Below, one piece after another: positions 21,644 through 33,849 of a DNA stretch of 64,000 nt. The DNA is taken from positions 8,750,501 to 8,814,500 of the forward strand of contig CANTUQ010000055.1 of NCBI GenBank assembly GCA_947683425.1. Direction: 5' to 3'. The stretch comes from Excoecaria cochinchinensis (taxonomy: Eukaryota; Streptophyta; Magnoliopsida; Malpighiales; Euphorbiaceae). The notes under the pieces are model-generated. The model ran no database searches. It was not told the origin of the DNA and saw only the letters and a program-made list of their open reading frames with translations. The position numbers were made by a program, and so were the translations under genes. How positions within the stretch are numbered: the first letter of the stretch is position 1; each line of letters begins with the position of its first letter.

Positions 21644-23432
21644 AGATGGAGGTGACGGTGGATGATCAGCCGACGGTACATGAACATTTTGGGTAATGAA
21701 TTCCTCTAGCCTAGTAATGCTGTCCATTAAAGTGTCGACTGTGCTGCGAAGCTCAATGACCTCATTTGTAGTCGCAACAAGTCTACTCGCCGTTGCCGTA
21801 GAGGATGAAGCAGCATGCGAATAACAAGTATTTACATAAGAGCCCAAGCCGAAGACCCGTCTACGGCGGTCCCTACCGCCAGCTGCGTCGTAATATACTC
21901 TTGCATGATCAACATTACCACCATCTGCCTGCTGACTCTGAAGACCTCTAGTACACGTTCTTATAATGAAAATTAATCGAATGTTATTTAAGAGTAATCT
22001 AAAACTAAAAACATATAGAAAAATAACAGTAACTATTTTAAAAATCATACATGAACTTGTCTAGCTCGATCGCTGACGAATGTGACACCGTCATGATTTC
22101 GCGTATGTGTATGCATAAATACCTCATGAGGATACGGTGCTCTGCCCATACTAGACTCCTGTAAATAAATTATAGGTCAACAATATTTGAACTTAACGTT
22201 CCTTAAAATTGTATCAAAAGTAATATGAAAAAACCACAACAATACTCATATATGTTAATATTTTAATACTAAGCGAAAACAATTCTAACTAAAAAAACAA
22301 TAACACTTGGCCATAGATTTAAAAAATTTCGGCAGAGTTTCCCCTTAATTTGTAACAAACTCCCTGCTTAAAAAGCATGAAAATATATTTAGAATTGTAT
22401 TATCCACAATCAAAATCCTTTTCAAACTCCTTACACAACATTTTTCCCATCCTCCTTCATGCAATGAAATATTTAGCCTATTATCACGATGTGATGTATT
22501 GCAATAAAAAGTAGCTTGTATAAATTAAGATGTATGAATACTTACGAGTCTGTCAGCATGCTCCCGATGGGACAATGTTCCTCCAGTGTGTATAGAAATG
22601 CTAACTCCCTCTGTCCCGCCCATCCTATTAGTAGAATTCCGATCGGCAATTGTGAGGGCCTCCGGTGATGACCAGTACTGCATCCAATGTGCCCAAATTT
22701 CTTCATTTATGTACCGTGGTCGTCGACCCTTTTTGTGCAGCTTGTTAAGCCTGTCCTTGTAACGTACACGGGCACGTTTCTCCCAAACAGTGTAGACTAA
22801 GTGATCAACCGAGGAATTCCAATAAAAAGCTTTCTGAGAAATATAAAACAAAAAGAAAAAAGTTAAGCATAATGTATGTATTTGTACAATACGTATAAAA
22901 TTTAAATAATACATGAATTAAGGTGCAATAATTAGAAATAAATAATTTAATTTAATTACCCGAAACTCTTGAAAATAAAATATTTTTGTCTCATGAGATA
23001 TATTCTTCCATAAAAAACCATTGAGTTCTATTCTCTCCTTAAATGTTCGAGCCATGGAGTGGGAGCAAACACCAGATGGCAAAAAGCTAATAGACAACAT
23101 AAATATAATAAATTGTAAGAAATGCAGCATATCATCTATATATAGTAAATAGAAATACGAATGTTAATAACTCACTATTCTCCTTCAATGACAATATAAA
23201 TCCGCCCGTCCACACCAATTGATCCGGGCAAAGGGCCTTCAACTGTATCAGGATATCTCTGAGATGCCTCAGACGGAATCTCTGTAGGAGGCGTTCCAGC
23301 AGATGATGTACCAGCAGGATGAGATGGGCCTAGATACATCGGGGGTGTAGATTCTGCAGCCGTACGCAGAGGTGCAGAAGCATGAGACGATCCATCACCT
23401 TGACTAACTGGTGTGGATAATGACGAACGCAC
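21644..23432 (-). CDS. TNPA-like CACTA accessory gene (Transposase_24-type), spliced
   Basis: I infer about five minus-strand exons. The first (about 23432-23178) is Ser/Pro/Thr-rich. The next (about 23080-22959) carries MARTFKERIELNGFLW and ends before a good donor (CGG|GTAATT). The exon at 22833-22546 has an acceptor TTTCTCAG and donor CTC|GTAAGT and carries FYWNSSVDHLVYTVWEKR. The exon at 22158-22051 carries MGRAPYPHEVFMHTHT, and the last (about 21959-21644) ends in PPSPPS and a stop. The layout matches the plant transposase Transposase_24 family, the product that binds subterminal repeats. Frames are open within exons; the boundaries of the first two exons are less certain. A coiled-coil-like heptad stretch is present in the last exon (VIELRSTVDTLMDSITRLEE). 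Confidence 0.7.
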
Positions 23433-23641
23433 CCTAGGTGGTTAGATAGTACCAATCCTTCTCTTATGATGCATTTTTTTCCCTGAATATATTATTGAAC
23501 AAGATTATACATCAGGTTATTATTACATAATCATAATTATATGTGGCAATAATACATATATGTGTCATTTGTAAATTAAACCAAACAGAAAGTATTAAAT
23601 GATATGCGGGTCATATGGATCATACTCACGTGGTCAAAAAA

Positions 23642-25767
23642 TTATTCGCTATCATCACTTAAATGTAATTCATTATCACTATCGTCTTCATTTTCTGAAT
23701 AATTAGAATCAAATTCGCTTTCCAATTCAGATGTAGACCTGGATTCCTCGTCCGATGCAATATCAACCAATTCATTGTCGACATTGTTCAAAGGCTCATT
23801 ATCTTCATATGGCATGCTTTCATTTATTTCATGACTCGCCACTTCATCTTCCTGAAAGGCTTCACTTTCAATTCATTTATTTTGTCGATTAGCTTTCATT
23901 TCAAATAAGCCTCTCGGTTTTACTTTGCAAACTGCCAACCAATCTTTCTTATCTCGCCTTAGGCTCGGAAACGGAAGATAATACACTTGAATCGCTTGTA
24001 TTGCCAACACAAAAGGTTCAAAATTAGGAAGTCTTCTTCTTTGATTTATCTCAACCAAATTGTAGCTGTTTTGCACTTTTGTTCCAATATTAAGCGTTGG
24101 ATCAAACCATTCGCACTTAAATAGTACACATCGTTTTATTGGCAAGGCGGGGTATTCAATTTCCAATATCTCTGTAATTTTGCCGTAATAATTCATCAAT
24201 TCACCTTGAATGCAAACTCCACTATTTTTAGTAGCCTTGTTATGACCATGAGATTGCGTATGATATTTGTAGCCGTTCACAAAATAAACTGGATAAGATT
24301 TAACAGTACGCAATGGTCCCTTCGCAACATCAGATATGAAATTATTTTCAATTGTATGCGTCGATGCCTACATAATGTAATTGCATTTAGTTATTTAATC
24401 AATTCACGAAATACAATATATGTCTTAAATATATTTGAAGTAAACACTTACATATGTCTTGAACCATAAATGAAAGTGCTTTTCGACTTCCTTATTTATG
24501 TCATTTTGTGTTATATGTGGCATAAGCTCCTTTAACCATTCCTCATATAAACTGCATCGGACAACATAACTTACATATGATATTGATGGTATTAAATAAA
24601 TATTCGCCTAGTCAAACAAGTAACACTTACTGCACAAATGGTTGAATTTCTTGGCAATTAAGTAAGATATAACCATGTGCAGCCTCTAATTCCTCATCTG
24701 TCAGCATTCTTCTGGTAGAACGTCCGTGTAATCGACCAGGATATGTGAAAATAGCTAAATTTCCATCATGCGTACTTGTTTGGCATCCGTCGTCATTACG
24801 AGGAACCTTGCGGCGTCTTGTGCTGACGTGAGGCTCAAAGTAATGAGAACAAAACGTACTAGCTTCTTCAACCAAGTACGCATTGCATATTGAGCCTTCT
24901 ACTCGTGCTTTATTTTTGACATTTTTTTTCAAGTGATACAGATACCTACATGAAAAATTGTGGCTAGTTAATAATAAATTACCAAATTAATCGACCGTAT
25001 GTATATCAAAGATTTAGGTTTACCTTTTGAAGGGATACATCCATCTATATTGAACGGGTCCTGCCAGTTTGGCCTCATGTGCTAAATGTATCGGTAAATG
25101 CTCCATAATGTCAAAGAAGCTCGGAGGAAAAAATCCCTCTAATTTACAAAGTATGACTGCAATTTCATTCTCGAGTTTTTCCATGTCAGCCATATTTATC
25201 TCAGACGATGTCAAGTTTTTGAAAAATATACTTAACTCAGTTATAGCTTCCCAAACTCTCTGTGGCAACAACTCGCCAAAAGCAACTGGCATCAACCTTT
25301 GAATGAATATATGACAATCATGGCTTTTCATTCCGAACAATTTATACTTTCTCATGTCAACAAACCTTGCTAAATTTGAAACATAGCCGTCTGAGAACTT
25401 TATGATTCGCAACCATTCGCACAAAACTTCCTTTTGCCTTTTGTCCAAAGTGTAACACGCTTTTGGATACTTGCCCGTTCGGGAATCTTTGTCTAATTCA
25501 CTTCTTTTGCAATACAATTTCAAGTCAGCACGCGATTTTGCATTATCTTTGGTCCTTCCTTCAATATTCATTATCGTGTTGAATACATTTTCGAAGATAT
25601 TTTTTCGGTATGCATCACGTCCAAACTCATGGGGGTTGGTGATATTAGATTCTCGACTTCCTATGTTTACAATTCCACCAACCCAAGCCGGTGGTTGGTC
25701 AAAAACGTTGACATCAACTGTAATAATTATTAAAGTCCCGTTGATTTCTTTTTCTATTTGTTTCTAA
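23642..25767 (-). pseudogene. TNP2-type CACTA transposase, C-terminal part (DUF4218, DUF4216)
   Basis: Three blocks lie on the minus strand. 25695-25020 begins near NVFNTIMNIEGRTKDNAKSR and holds the DUF4218 domain (FPPSFFDIMEHLPIHLAHEA, GPVQYRWMYPFKR). 24932-24627 is the middle region (VEGSICNAYLVEEASTF). 24313-23873 is the DUF4216-type domain (YKYHTQSHGHNKATKNSGV, CVLFKCEWFDP). An acidic C-terminal tail is at 23842-23642. Introns between the blocks are plausible. The N-terminal catalytic domain (transposase_21) should lie further right but is absent from 25780-27540. The transposase is therefore truncated and this element could move only with help. Confidence 0.8.
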
Positions 25768-25779
25768 AATAAATTGGTA

Positions 25780-27900
25780 AAAGGATTTGACCAGATTAGT
25801 TTAATTTGGAGGTTAGTTTATTTTTTGAAAACATATATGTATATATGTAAGAATTTGGATGATATATATGAAATTTGGAGTAATTCATATTTCACATAAT
25901 ATCCATTTTTGGTTGAGTAAAAAAGGGGATATGATTATTGAACCATGGAGCCTAACAAAATTTCTTTTTTTTTTTTTATATTTTAATGAAGAAAAAACAA
26001 AAAGATAGGGATTGAAATATGACAGTTAATCGGTTTTTCTAATCTTTATTTTGTTGTGGATTGACAGTATAATTGCGTTGATTTTATGAATTGAAAAGGC
26101 ATTATGGTGTGTGTCCCAGTCAGTAGTTTAAACAAGTTTAGGTGTGAAAGCAGATGATTAAGCAAGAAACATAAATTATAAATTAAGTGAAGCTGGAGTA
26201 AAAAGAAAATGTAAGATAAATAAACATTAAAGAGCGGGTAAGTTTGACTTTGGTGTACCTTAAATAACAATTATTTTGAGATGAGGAATTATATATCATA
26301 TAGATTTAAATGTTAATATGAGTTAGGATTGGTTTGGAACTAGCAATTCAGGAATCAATAACCATTGAATTATATAAATATTATAAAAAAAATTCAAATC
26401 TTTTGAGAATGTAATGGTGACCCAAGTTTTGGTTTTACATTTTTTATTTTTTGAATAATGATTTTACATCTTCAATATCATTATGTTATACTGCTTAATA
26501 TACTGATTTCTTACCAACTGAGCTACTTGACATTAGTTAATCCTTATTTTAATGTTATTATGATAAATATTAGTATTTTAACATTTTATTAAGGAGATTA
26601 TTAATTATAACATTATTAAAAAAGTACATATTTATTAAAAAAAGTACATTTTATTAAGGGGAAAATAATTAATGATGATTTAATTCAGCTAAATAATGAT
26701 TTAATATTTTGTTTAATTTCTATTAGAATAGAATTCAAGTTTAAAAATATATTATAAAAAATAAAACTAAGATATTTCTTGCAAAATTTTGGATATTAAG
26801 TTTTAATAATGAAAAGTTTTAGGTTTAAAGAGGATTTCCGTATTTTGTTTTACTTGTGATGTTCTTCTTATTGTTTATGAGCAGGCCATTTTAACTTGTT
26901 AAATTTAAGACCATTGAAGTGCTAAAGAAAAAACTAAGCATAGTGTTAAATGATGCCTTATATATATTTATATTTCGAATTTAAATTTTATGGATGACAA
27001 AATTAATATCTAACTTATACTCAAAATTATATAAAAGGAAAATTGAATATTGCTGAACTATCTTTCACACCAATTGTCATAATTCAAGTTCATTAGTAGC
27101 ATTTAGAAATTTGATTATAAAAAGGACATACATATCATGCAATGAAACCACAACATGTAATTACAATATTTTAGTTTTCTCCGCTCTAACCAACTTGGAT
27201 TACATATTTGTTTCATTTTGTATGCTCAAATTAAATCCTAAACCCTAAATAAACTTTAAAAACTAAACTCTAAACCATAAATCCTAGATATTAATATTCT
27301 AAATCTTAGACTCTAAATGTTTAATCCTAAAATCCACCGTCACAAAATAAGTCTATTTCAACATATTCTTAGCTTGAAAATGTTACCTTACTATATATAA
27401 ATCAACAATTTACCAATATATTTAAAATGCTACAAACTAATAATTATTGCAATAAAATGTTAAAATTCATACAACTATATAAAATTTCTATGAATTTTTG
27501 AAATTACAACAGATAATTAATCTACATTTTACATATAATAATTCAAAAAAAAAAAAAATTATTACCTGATGATGCAGATCTCGCCGGAGGAGGAACGCCG
27601 GAGCACACGATGGGCCGGAGAACAACGCTGGCGTCGACTCGTCGGGGGCAAGGGGATCGGACGGCGATGGGCAACGTACAGGGGCGCAGCGGAATAGGAG
27701 GAGAAAGGGAAAAGAAAGAAGAGGGGAAGAAAAGAAAGAGGGGGGAAAAAGATAACCTCACCGGCGCCTACTCGACAGCGGCGGTGGGACCAAATGCCAG
27801 ATGGCTTGGGCAACGAAGGGAGGGGGCAGCGAATACAGGGAGGAGAAAGGAGAGGGGAAAAGAAAGAGGGGAAAAAAGAAAGAAAGGGTATTAGGGTTAA
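25780..27900. other. AT-rich, non-coding interior of the CACTA element
   Basis: Strongly AT-rich up to 27540 with no coding sequence seen. From 27560 to 27890 it is GC-richer and purine-biased (many GGGGAAAAG words), resembling an untranslated or promoter region at the transposase 5' end. The long open frames there (27562-28038 minus, 27610-27894 plus) are low-complexity and overlap the subterminal array. Confidence 0.5.
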
Positions 27901-27904
27901 AACC

Positions 27905-28345
27905 CGAAATTTAGAGACGGAATTAAAATAGAGACGGAAATAGTCTTCCGTCTCTAAAAATAAAGACGGAGTAACGTTTCCATCTCTATTTAGAGACGAA
28001 AAACAATTTTCGTCTCTATTTAGAGACGAAAAATTCATACCGTCTCTAAATAGAGACGGAAATATTATTCCGTCTCTATTTTTAGAGACGGTATCAATTT
28101 TTCGTCTCTATTTAGAGACGGAACAACTATTCCGTCTCTAAATACCGTCTCCATTACTGGCGGGAAAAAATCCTGCCATATTTAGCGACTACATTTAGAG
28201 ACGGAATGAATTCCGTCTCTAAATAGAGACTCCGTCTCTATTTAGAGACGGAAATTTCTTTCCGTCTCTATTTAGAGACGAAAAATGATTTCCGTCTCTA
28301 TTTAGAGACGGAATTCATTCCGTCTCTACTTTTCCATCTCTATTT
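27905..28345. repeat. Right subterminal repeat array of the CACTA element
   Basis: The same TTTAGAGACGGAA core in both orientations as at the left end, with a short unrelated break near 28155-28190. Presumed transposase/TNPA binding sites. Confidence 0.9.
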
Positions 28346-28351
28346 TTGATT

Positions 28352-28363
28352 TTTCTTGTAGTG
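28352..28363 (-). repeat. Right terminal inverted repeat of the CACTA element
   Basis: Ends in TTTCTTGTAGTG, the complement of the left end, followed by the second ATT. Confidence 0.9.
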
Positions 28364-28366
28364 ATT

Positions 28367-29574
28367 TAACAGAAAGGAACGACCGATGGGGAGCCCGTCT
28401 CTCACCCAACCGACGGTTAGCCTGTCGGTCAACCTGGTTGACCAACAGGTAGATCTATTTCTTGCATGCTGCATGCATAACACGCGCATATGATAATTTT
28501 TGTATTTTCTTTGAAATTTTACAGGCAAATCCAGGCGCGGAAGTCGGCAACTATTCAGGGAGTAAAAAAAAAAATATTTAATGGAGTAATTAATTAGATT
28601 AATTAGCATTAATTAGGGAGTTAATCTAGCATTCAAATTCAGAATCCAGAGCGACAGATGGGCTGCCCGTCGCTAGCTCTTTAGACGGGCTGCCTGTTGG
28701 TCACTAAAGCCTATATAAGGCGCGAGTGACCAATGCCCATCACTTTCCTTTCTTCTCCCTCACCAACCGACGCCCCAAAGTCATTTTTAACCATATCTTC
28801 CTCATTTCTCAACTGTTTCGCGCGCCGTTTGCGCCAAAATGACCCCCACACTGTCCCGAACATTTAAACGCGCTTTTTGCACACTTTAGTTGAGTTTATT
28901 TTCAGCATATTTGTGTCAACATACAGGTTAGTTATTCATTTTTCTACCCTTCTTTCTATTTATTTTTAAATATTTTCCTGAGAAATGCATGTTGGCATAA
29001 TTTGACAAAAATATAATGTGAATTTTTGCCTTAATTTCTTTAAAATATATGCGGGCCATAATAAAAAAGGGGTAAAAAATTAAAAAAAAAAACAAAATGA
29101 CAAGAGCATGAAAGTTATTCATAGAAAACTTGGACTTGCAGCTGTTGGACTTAGTTCTAGGACCAACCTGAACTGGACAAGACATGAATAAATTAAAATG
29201 TTGCTTGAGGCCTGAGGCCTATCCTTTTTTTTGGCTTTTTTGTGCAGGAGGTTGGGCACATCCTTGCCGGGGTACTGCCCAAATTTTTAATTTTTCTGGT
29301 TTGGCACATCCTTGCCGGGATGCTGTCCAAATTTTATTAATGGGACACACCCTTGCCGGGGTGCTGCCCAGGTTTTCTTCTGGTTGGGTGACCTGAGCCT
29401 GAATGCCGCCCAAACTTTGTATATGTGGGTTAAGTAAACCCTTATTAGAATGCTACTGAAATTATTGCATTTTGGCCCGGGATGCCATCGAGATTCACGA
29501 AATTCGTAATCTTTCGTTTAGCTATTACTTACCACGATAATGCCAAACTAATTTATTACTTTTTTCTTTTCAGG
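28367..29574 (+). promoter_or_regulatory. Promoter and leader with intron upstream of the accessory ORF
   Basis: After the CACTA TSD the pre-insertion sequence resumes. A TATA box (CTATATAAGG) is at 28711-28720, after a GC-rich patch with GACGGGCTGCC words. A donor ACAG|GTTAGT is at 28926/28927 and a pyrimidine tract with acceptor CTTTTCAG ends at 29573, one base before the ATG at 29575. This suggests a 647-base leader intron (28927-29573). The intron holds three to four copies of a roughly 60-bp unit around CCTTGCCGGGGTGCTGCCCA (29250-29420). Promoter and splicing are inferred from signals only. Confidence 0.45.
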
Positions 29575-30033
29575 ATGCCTCTTAGACGTCAGGTTCCTCA
29601 TGATCAGCCAGAGCCCGAACCTCCTGTCTGGATGAGCGATGAGGTAAGGGAGAGGTTTAGGCTGCTGGCTCGAGTTCAGTTCCGGGCCAGCCGTTTCATC
29701 TCCAGACCCTTCCTACAGGTTATGGGTATACTGGAGGAGGTAGATGCACTAGTAGCGGCCATAGGATGGATGGAGTTTCTATGGCCTGCGTTCCACACCC
29801 ACCCGGGGGTTGTTCGAGAATTTCTCGCTACTTTGCATTACGGGGGATTCCAGAGATCGAACACAGAGGAGGGGGTCATTCAGTTTTAGGTCGACGGATA
29901 TCACTACAGCATCACCCGCCAGCGGTTCGCAGAGGCTATGGGAATATCGTTCGGAGATGATGTCATAGTGCCTCAAAGGGCCGTTAGGCGCCAGCATTTG
30001 GAGGTCATAGCTCTGCCGGGAGTGCCATATGAC
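29575..30033 (+). pseudogene. Accessory ORF of the A1 region, part 1 (N-terminal)
   Basis: The ATG at 29575 opens MPLRRQVPHDQPEPEPPVWM and continues through a helical, arginine-rich region and PAFHTHPGVVREFLATLHYG. It reads across one stop (TAG 29887, probably a former CAG) into ITRQRFAEAMGISFGDDVIV, ending at the TSD ATGAC where A3 is inserted. The tone (short N-terminus, then a fold with REFLATL and FAEAMGI) resembles the additional proteins of plant Tat/Athila-type retrotransposons listed as putative plant transposon protein or retrotransposon ORF-1. Family assignment is tentative. Confidence 0.6.
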
Positions 30034-32448
30034 TGTGACGCGCGTTGGAACCAGCAAGGCCCTTGCTGAGCCCGCCTTTTGGGGCTCGAGGGATTGGTTC
30101 ACATCCTTTTGATCTTGGGTATCATGAGTCATCTTGGATGCCACCTTTCCAATAGAACATTAGAAGAGAGGATCTAGACCCACAATGCCTTTAGGCACCT
30201 TTGAGATATTCTAGAGTCGCCACCCAGTTTACAAGAAACTGGGAAAGGTCTCTAACCTCTATTGGTCTAAACTAGAGATGGTGTTCGGAACTTCACTCTC
30301 ATTAATGACTTAAATTAATAAATGAATTTTTAAGAAATTAAAATTTCATCTCTCATCTCATGCAGTAATGCAATAAATTAAAGCGCATTTATTCACATTA
30401 GAAAGCGATAAATAAAGCAAAAGATAAATAAATTACAAAATAGAAAATTGGGACAGAACAATCCTCCAAATAAATAATAGAAATAGATAAAGGAAATGGG
30501 ACAGAACAATCCCCCAAAATAAGAAAATATAAACAAACAAACAAATAAATACATAAAATAAATTAAAATGCAACATACATAAATCGGGTCATGAATTTTA
30601 GGAACATTGGTTCCTTTTTATTTATTAGAAAAATCGGAGAACTATTTTTAGGATATTGATTAGAAAAACCGAGATGAGCGATCCCATTTTAAGAAAACTA
30701 GTTATCCATTTGAAAGTGTGATTTTTATTGGCTAAAATAGGACATTGGTCCAATTTATTAATAAAAAATCTCAAATTATTAATTATCTAAAAAAAGTGAT
30801 TTTCTGTAATGCGGATAATTAAAAAATATATTTTACATACCAAATAAATAAAAAAATAAGACAATATACATAAAATATAATGAAAATGCAAACTCCAAAA
30901 ATTGGATGGTCTTTAATCTCCCGGTCCGAGCACGTGTGTAACTCGCATAATCATACAAGCATTTAAGCCATAAAACAAATAAATGAAGTAAAATGTTAGT
31001 AAAGTAAATTAAATATTTGATATAATGTAAATAAATAAATCAATTAACTAAAATTAGCTTAATAAAATAATTAATTAAAGTGACTAATTAATAAATTAAT
31101 CAAATAATAATAAGAAAGATGACAAAAATATTAAGACATATATTAATAAAATAATAACAATAACCTTTGAAAATATATTAATATAAGATATTAATAATAA
31201 TTAGGCTAAATAAATAATAATGATAAAATGAAATAATATAAAATAACAAATCAAAAAGGACAAAATAGCTATAAGAAATGAAAACTTACCACAAGTAAAT
31301 TGAAGAATCACGTGAAGGCTAGGCATAAAAGACAAAAAGTGGCCAAAGTGAGGAAATTACAATGAAAAAGAAGGAAATGTGAAATGGGAAAGAAGTGGAA
31401 TTGTAAAGAGGGAAAAGGAAAGTCTCAGTGCACGACTCGTGAATGTATTTCACGACTCGTGAATGTATTTCACGACTCGTGCAGTCCGATCGGGGAACTG
31501 GGTTTTCTCTGACTCGTCCGATCGGGAAAAAGAAAAAATAAGGCACAATCCGACCGGCAAGGGGAAAAATTTGATCAGACAACCGCAATATAATCAAGAA
31601 CAAAGATAAAATCGGTTTGGCGACCACAAAACAATCAAAACAAAGTCACTGCCTCAAAGAAACGTAAAAATAGAGGTAAACAGAGGAGGTTCAACAGACC
31701 AACGAACACATAATCACGTGATCAAACATGCATTATGAAGCAATATACACATTCATTTAATCATAACAACAATATACATGCGATGAACAGATTAAATAAA
31801 TCAAGCAACAAATATATATAGTATGTACAGTGAGAAGAAAACAACAGGTAGAAACAAACGAGAAAAAGAAAGAAAAAGAAAACAAAGAGAGAGATGAACC
31901 CAGTATTTACCCTCAGATATTGATGTTCAATGTGCAAAATGAAGAAGTGCTGGCTTCCTGGATTCAAGAACAAATTTTCAACGTTTTTTGGAAAATCAAA
32001 ATCCTTCTTGCTCTCAAAACCTTCTCTCTCTTTTCTCTGCTCTCTATCCCTTTTTCTCTATTTTTTTTTCATTCTCCCCTTTTTCAATCATGCTCTCCCC
32101 CTTTAGTTTCAATTCTTTCTTTTTTATGTTTTTAGACAGACTTGATGGTTTCTCACCAAATCCACTGTAAACCCATACTTTCTCACCAAAACTCTGAAGA
32201 AAGAAGAAAAGGAGCCGTTGGGCGCATGAGGGAGGGGCAGCTGAGCCTCTCCACTTAACGTGAGGCTGGGCCTCACGTTAGTGAGATGGGTCTCACTGCC
32301 CAGGCCCAAAAACATTTTTTCTTTAAAAAAGCGAAAAACATTTTTTTCGAGGAAGCCAGCACTTTTATTTGCTTCTTGCCCGCGAACAGGCATCATTTTC
32401 ATCATTGGGTAACTTCAGTCTGGGCTGCCTCAGAACCCGGTGTCTACA
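30034..32448 (-). repeat. 3' LTR of A3 (2415 bp)
   Basis: On the plus strand it reads from TGTGACGCGCG to GGTGTCTACA. It pairs with the LTR at 37376-39810. It contains the words CACGACTCGTGAATGTATTT in tandem (31432-31482) and an AT-rich stretch (30300-31290). The last 200 bp (32230-32448) lie next to the polypurine tract. Confidence 0.9.
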
Positions 32449-32461
32449 GTTGCCCCCAGTT
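32449..32461 (-). other. Polypurine tract of A3
   Basis: Minus strand AACTGGGGGCAAC immediately before the LTR start TGTAGACACC. A4 has AATTGGGGGCAAC in the same place (42959-42947). Plus-strand DNA priming site by position. Confidence 0.7.
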
Positions 32462-32559
32462 TTGGGAAACGTAGTGCCTAGGTGCCTAAGTGAGCCAAAA
32501 CTGAAAGAAAGAAAGAAAAGGCACGTACCTGAGGCAGCTGTCCTCTTGAACTGGATGAT

Positions 32560-32975
32560 GTCATTGTGGTGGTTATCGCCATGTTGTTGACGTGTTGTTC
32601 TCTGTTGAAGCGGTAGTGCCGTGATCGTGAAAAGCGTTTTTGAGATTCGAAGTGGTAGTGCCGTGGTTGTTCTAACCTTCCGTAGAATGGTAGTGCCGCC
32701 ATCGTGCTAACCCTTCTAAGATGGTGAAGTGGTAGTGCCGTGGTCGTGCTAACCTTCCGTAGAATGGTAGTGCTGTTATCGTGCTAACCCTTCTGTTGTT
32801 TGAAGTGGTGCCCCCTGAGAGGTCTTTGGTTGAATGTGCCCCCTGAGAGGTCTTGGGTTGAAATGCCCCCTGAGAGGTCTTGGATTTATCTGCCCCCTGA
32901 GAGGTCTTGGGTTGAATGTGCCCCCTGAGAGGTCTTGGGTTGATCTGCCCCCTGAGAGGTCTTTGGTTGACTTTT
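32560..32975. repeat. Minisatellites in the A3 3' region
   Basis: Two arrays. 32805-32970: six copies of a roughly 27-bp unit starting GCCCCCTGAGAGGTCTT. 32600-32800: four or more copies of a unit around GGTAGTGCCGTGGTCGTGCTAACC. Both arrays happen to stay open in several frames on both strands, giving artificial ORFs. Confidence 0.85.
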
Positions 32976-33849
32976 TCTTTTTCTTTTTTATTTTTTTTGG
33001 ATTTGATGTTTGGATTGATGTCGTCACTTACCGGTGTCCGCATCGAATCTTTCTTACTGCAAAACTGGAAAACCAAATATGCAGGAAAAAATTGGTAAGC
33101 ATGCAAGTGGAATGCATGAGTCATGCAGGATAAGAATTCATCTGAGTGGATTTGGATACGACAGCCGGTTTGGTCACAAATTGCAGTAGGATAGGTGCCC
33201 TCTAGAATTGCTTTTGAATTTCTTGCCTTTGGGGATTACGAGGTTCTCCTCTGATACCCATAGTCATTATTTTAAGGTAGTGCATCCCTTGTGGATTTTC
33301 ACACTAGCTTTTCTTAGCGGGAAATGCGTCCTTTCGGATTTTCACATAACCCTATGCCTTATTTTTTTCCTGGAATGGACCCAACCCAAACCGGCGGCTT
33401 TTATTCATTTTATTTTTTTTTATAAGACAGACTGCCTGTTCCCAGGTTTTCACCATGCCCTTTGGCCTAACTTTTGCTTAGAGCGCCAGTCACGGTTTTC
33501 ATCTCTAACGGCCTTTTTTTTAACAGGATAAGTTGACTGAAGTGTTCGAGTGGATAGAGCACCGAAGGAAGATAGTACCAATGCACTGATTCTATGTTGG
33601 ACCCAGACAACTTTGAGTATGCAAGATGAACTGCTCTAGTCACATAAATATATCATTGCATAAATGTATATATTTCAACTTGATTTCATGACACATGATC
33701 ACTATTTGGCATTAACTTGAAAAATATGAGACCTCATCTAATCTCGGAATAGATCCTGAAAGTATCAAACTTCTGTTATCAATCAGCCCTCTCGGGTTTT
33801 CATGATTGAATATTTTCTCTCTTTTTTATTATTATTATTATTATTATTT

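Larger units (their letters stand above)
20970..28363 (-). mobile_element. CACTA (En/Spm-type) DNA transposon, 7.4 kb
   Basis: The termini are CACTACAAGAAATC (20970) and its inverted partner GATTTTTCTTGTAGTG (ending 28363), flanked by a 3-bp TSD, ATT (20967-20969 and 28364-28366). All three are diagnostic of CACTA elements. Dense subterminal repeats lie at both ends. Genes are on the minus strand: a TNP2-type transposase remnant to the right and a TNPA-like gene to the left. The 25780-27540 interior is AT-rich and shows no coding sequence. The catalytic transposase core is missing, so this copy is probably non-autonomous. It sits in the 3' region of A1. Confidence 0.93.

Noticed and set aside
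27562..28038. 158-codon minus-strand ORF at the right end of the CACTA element
   Set aside because: It runs through the subterminal repeat array and a purine-biased stretch; composition explains the open frame and an overlapping ORF is open on the other strand.
32672..33133. Overlapping ORFs with repeated PLRG or RPLRG
   Set aside because: Product of the 27-bp minisatellite, open on both strands.
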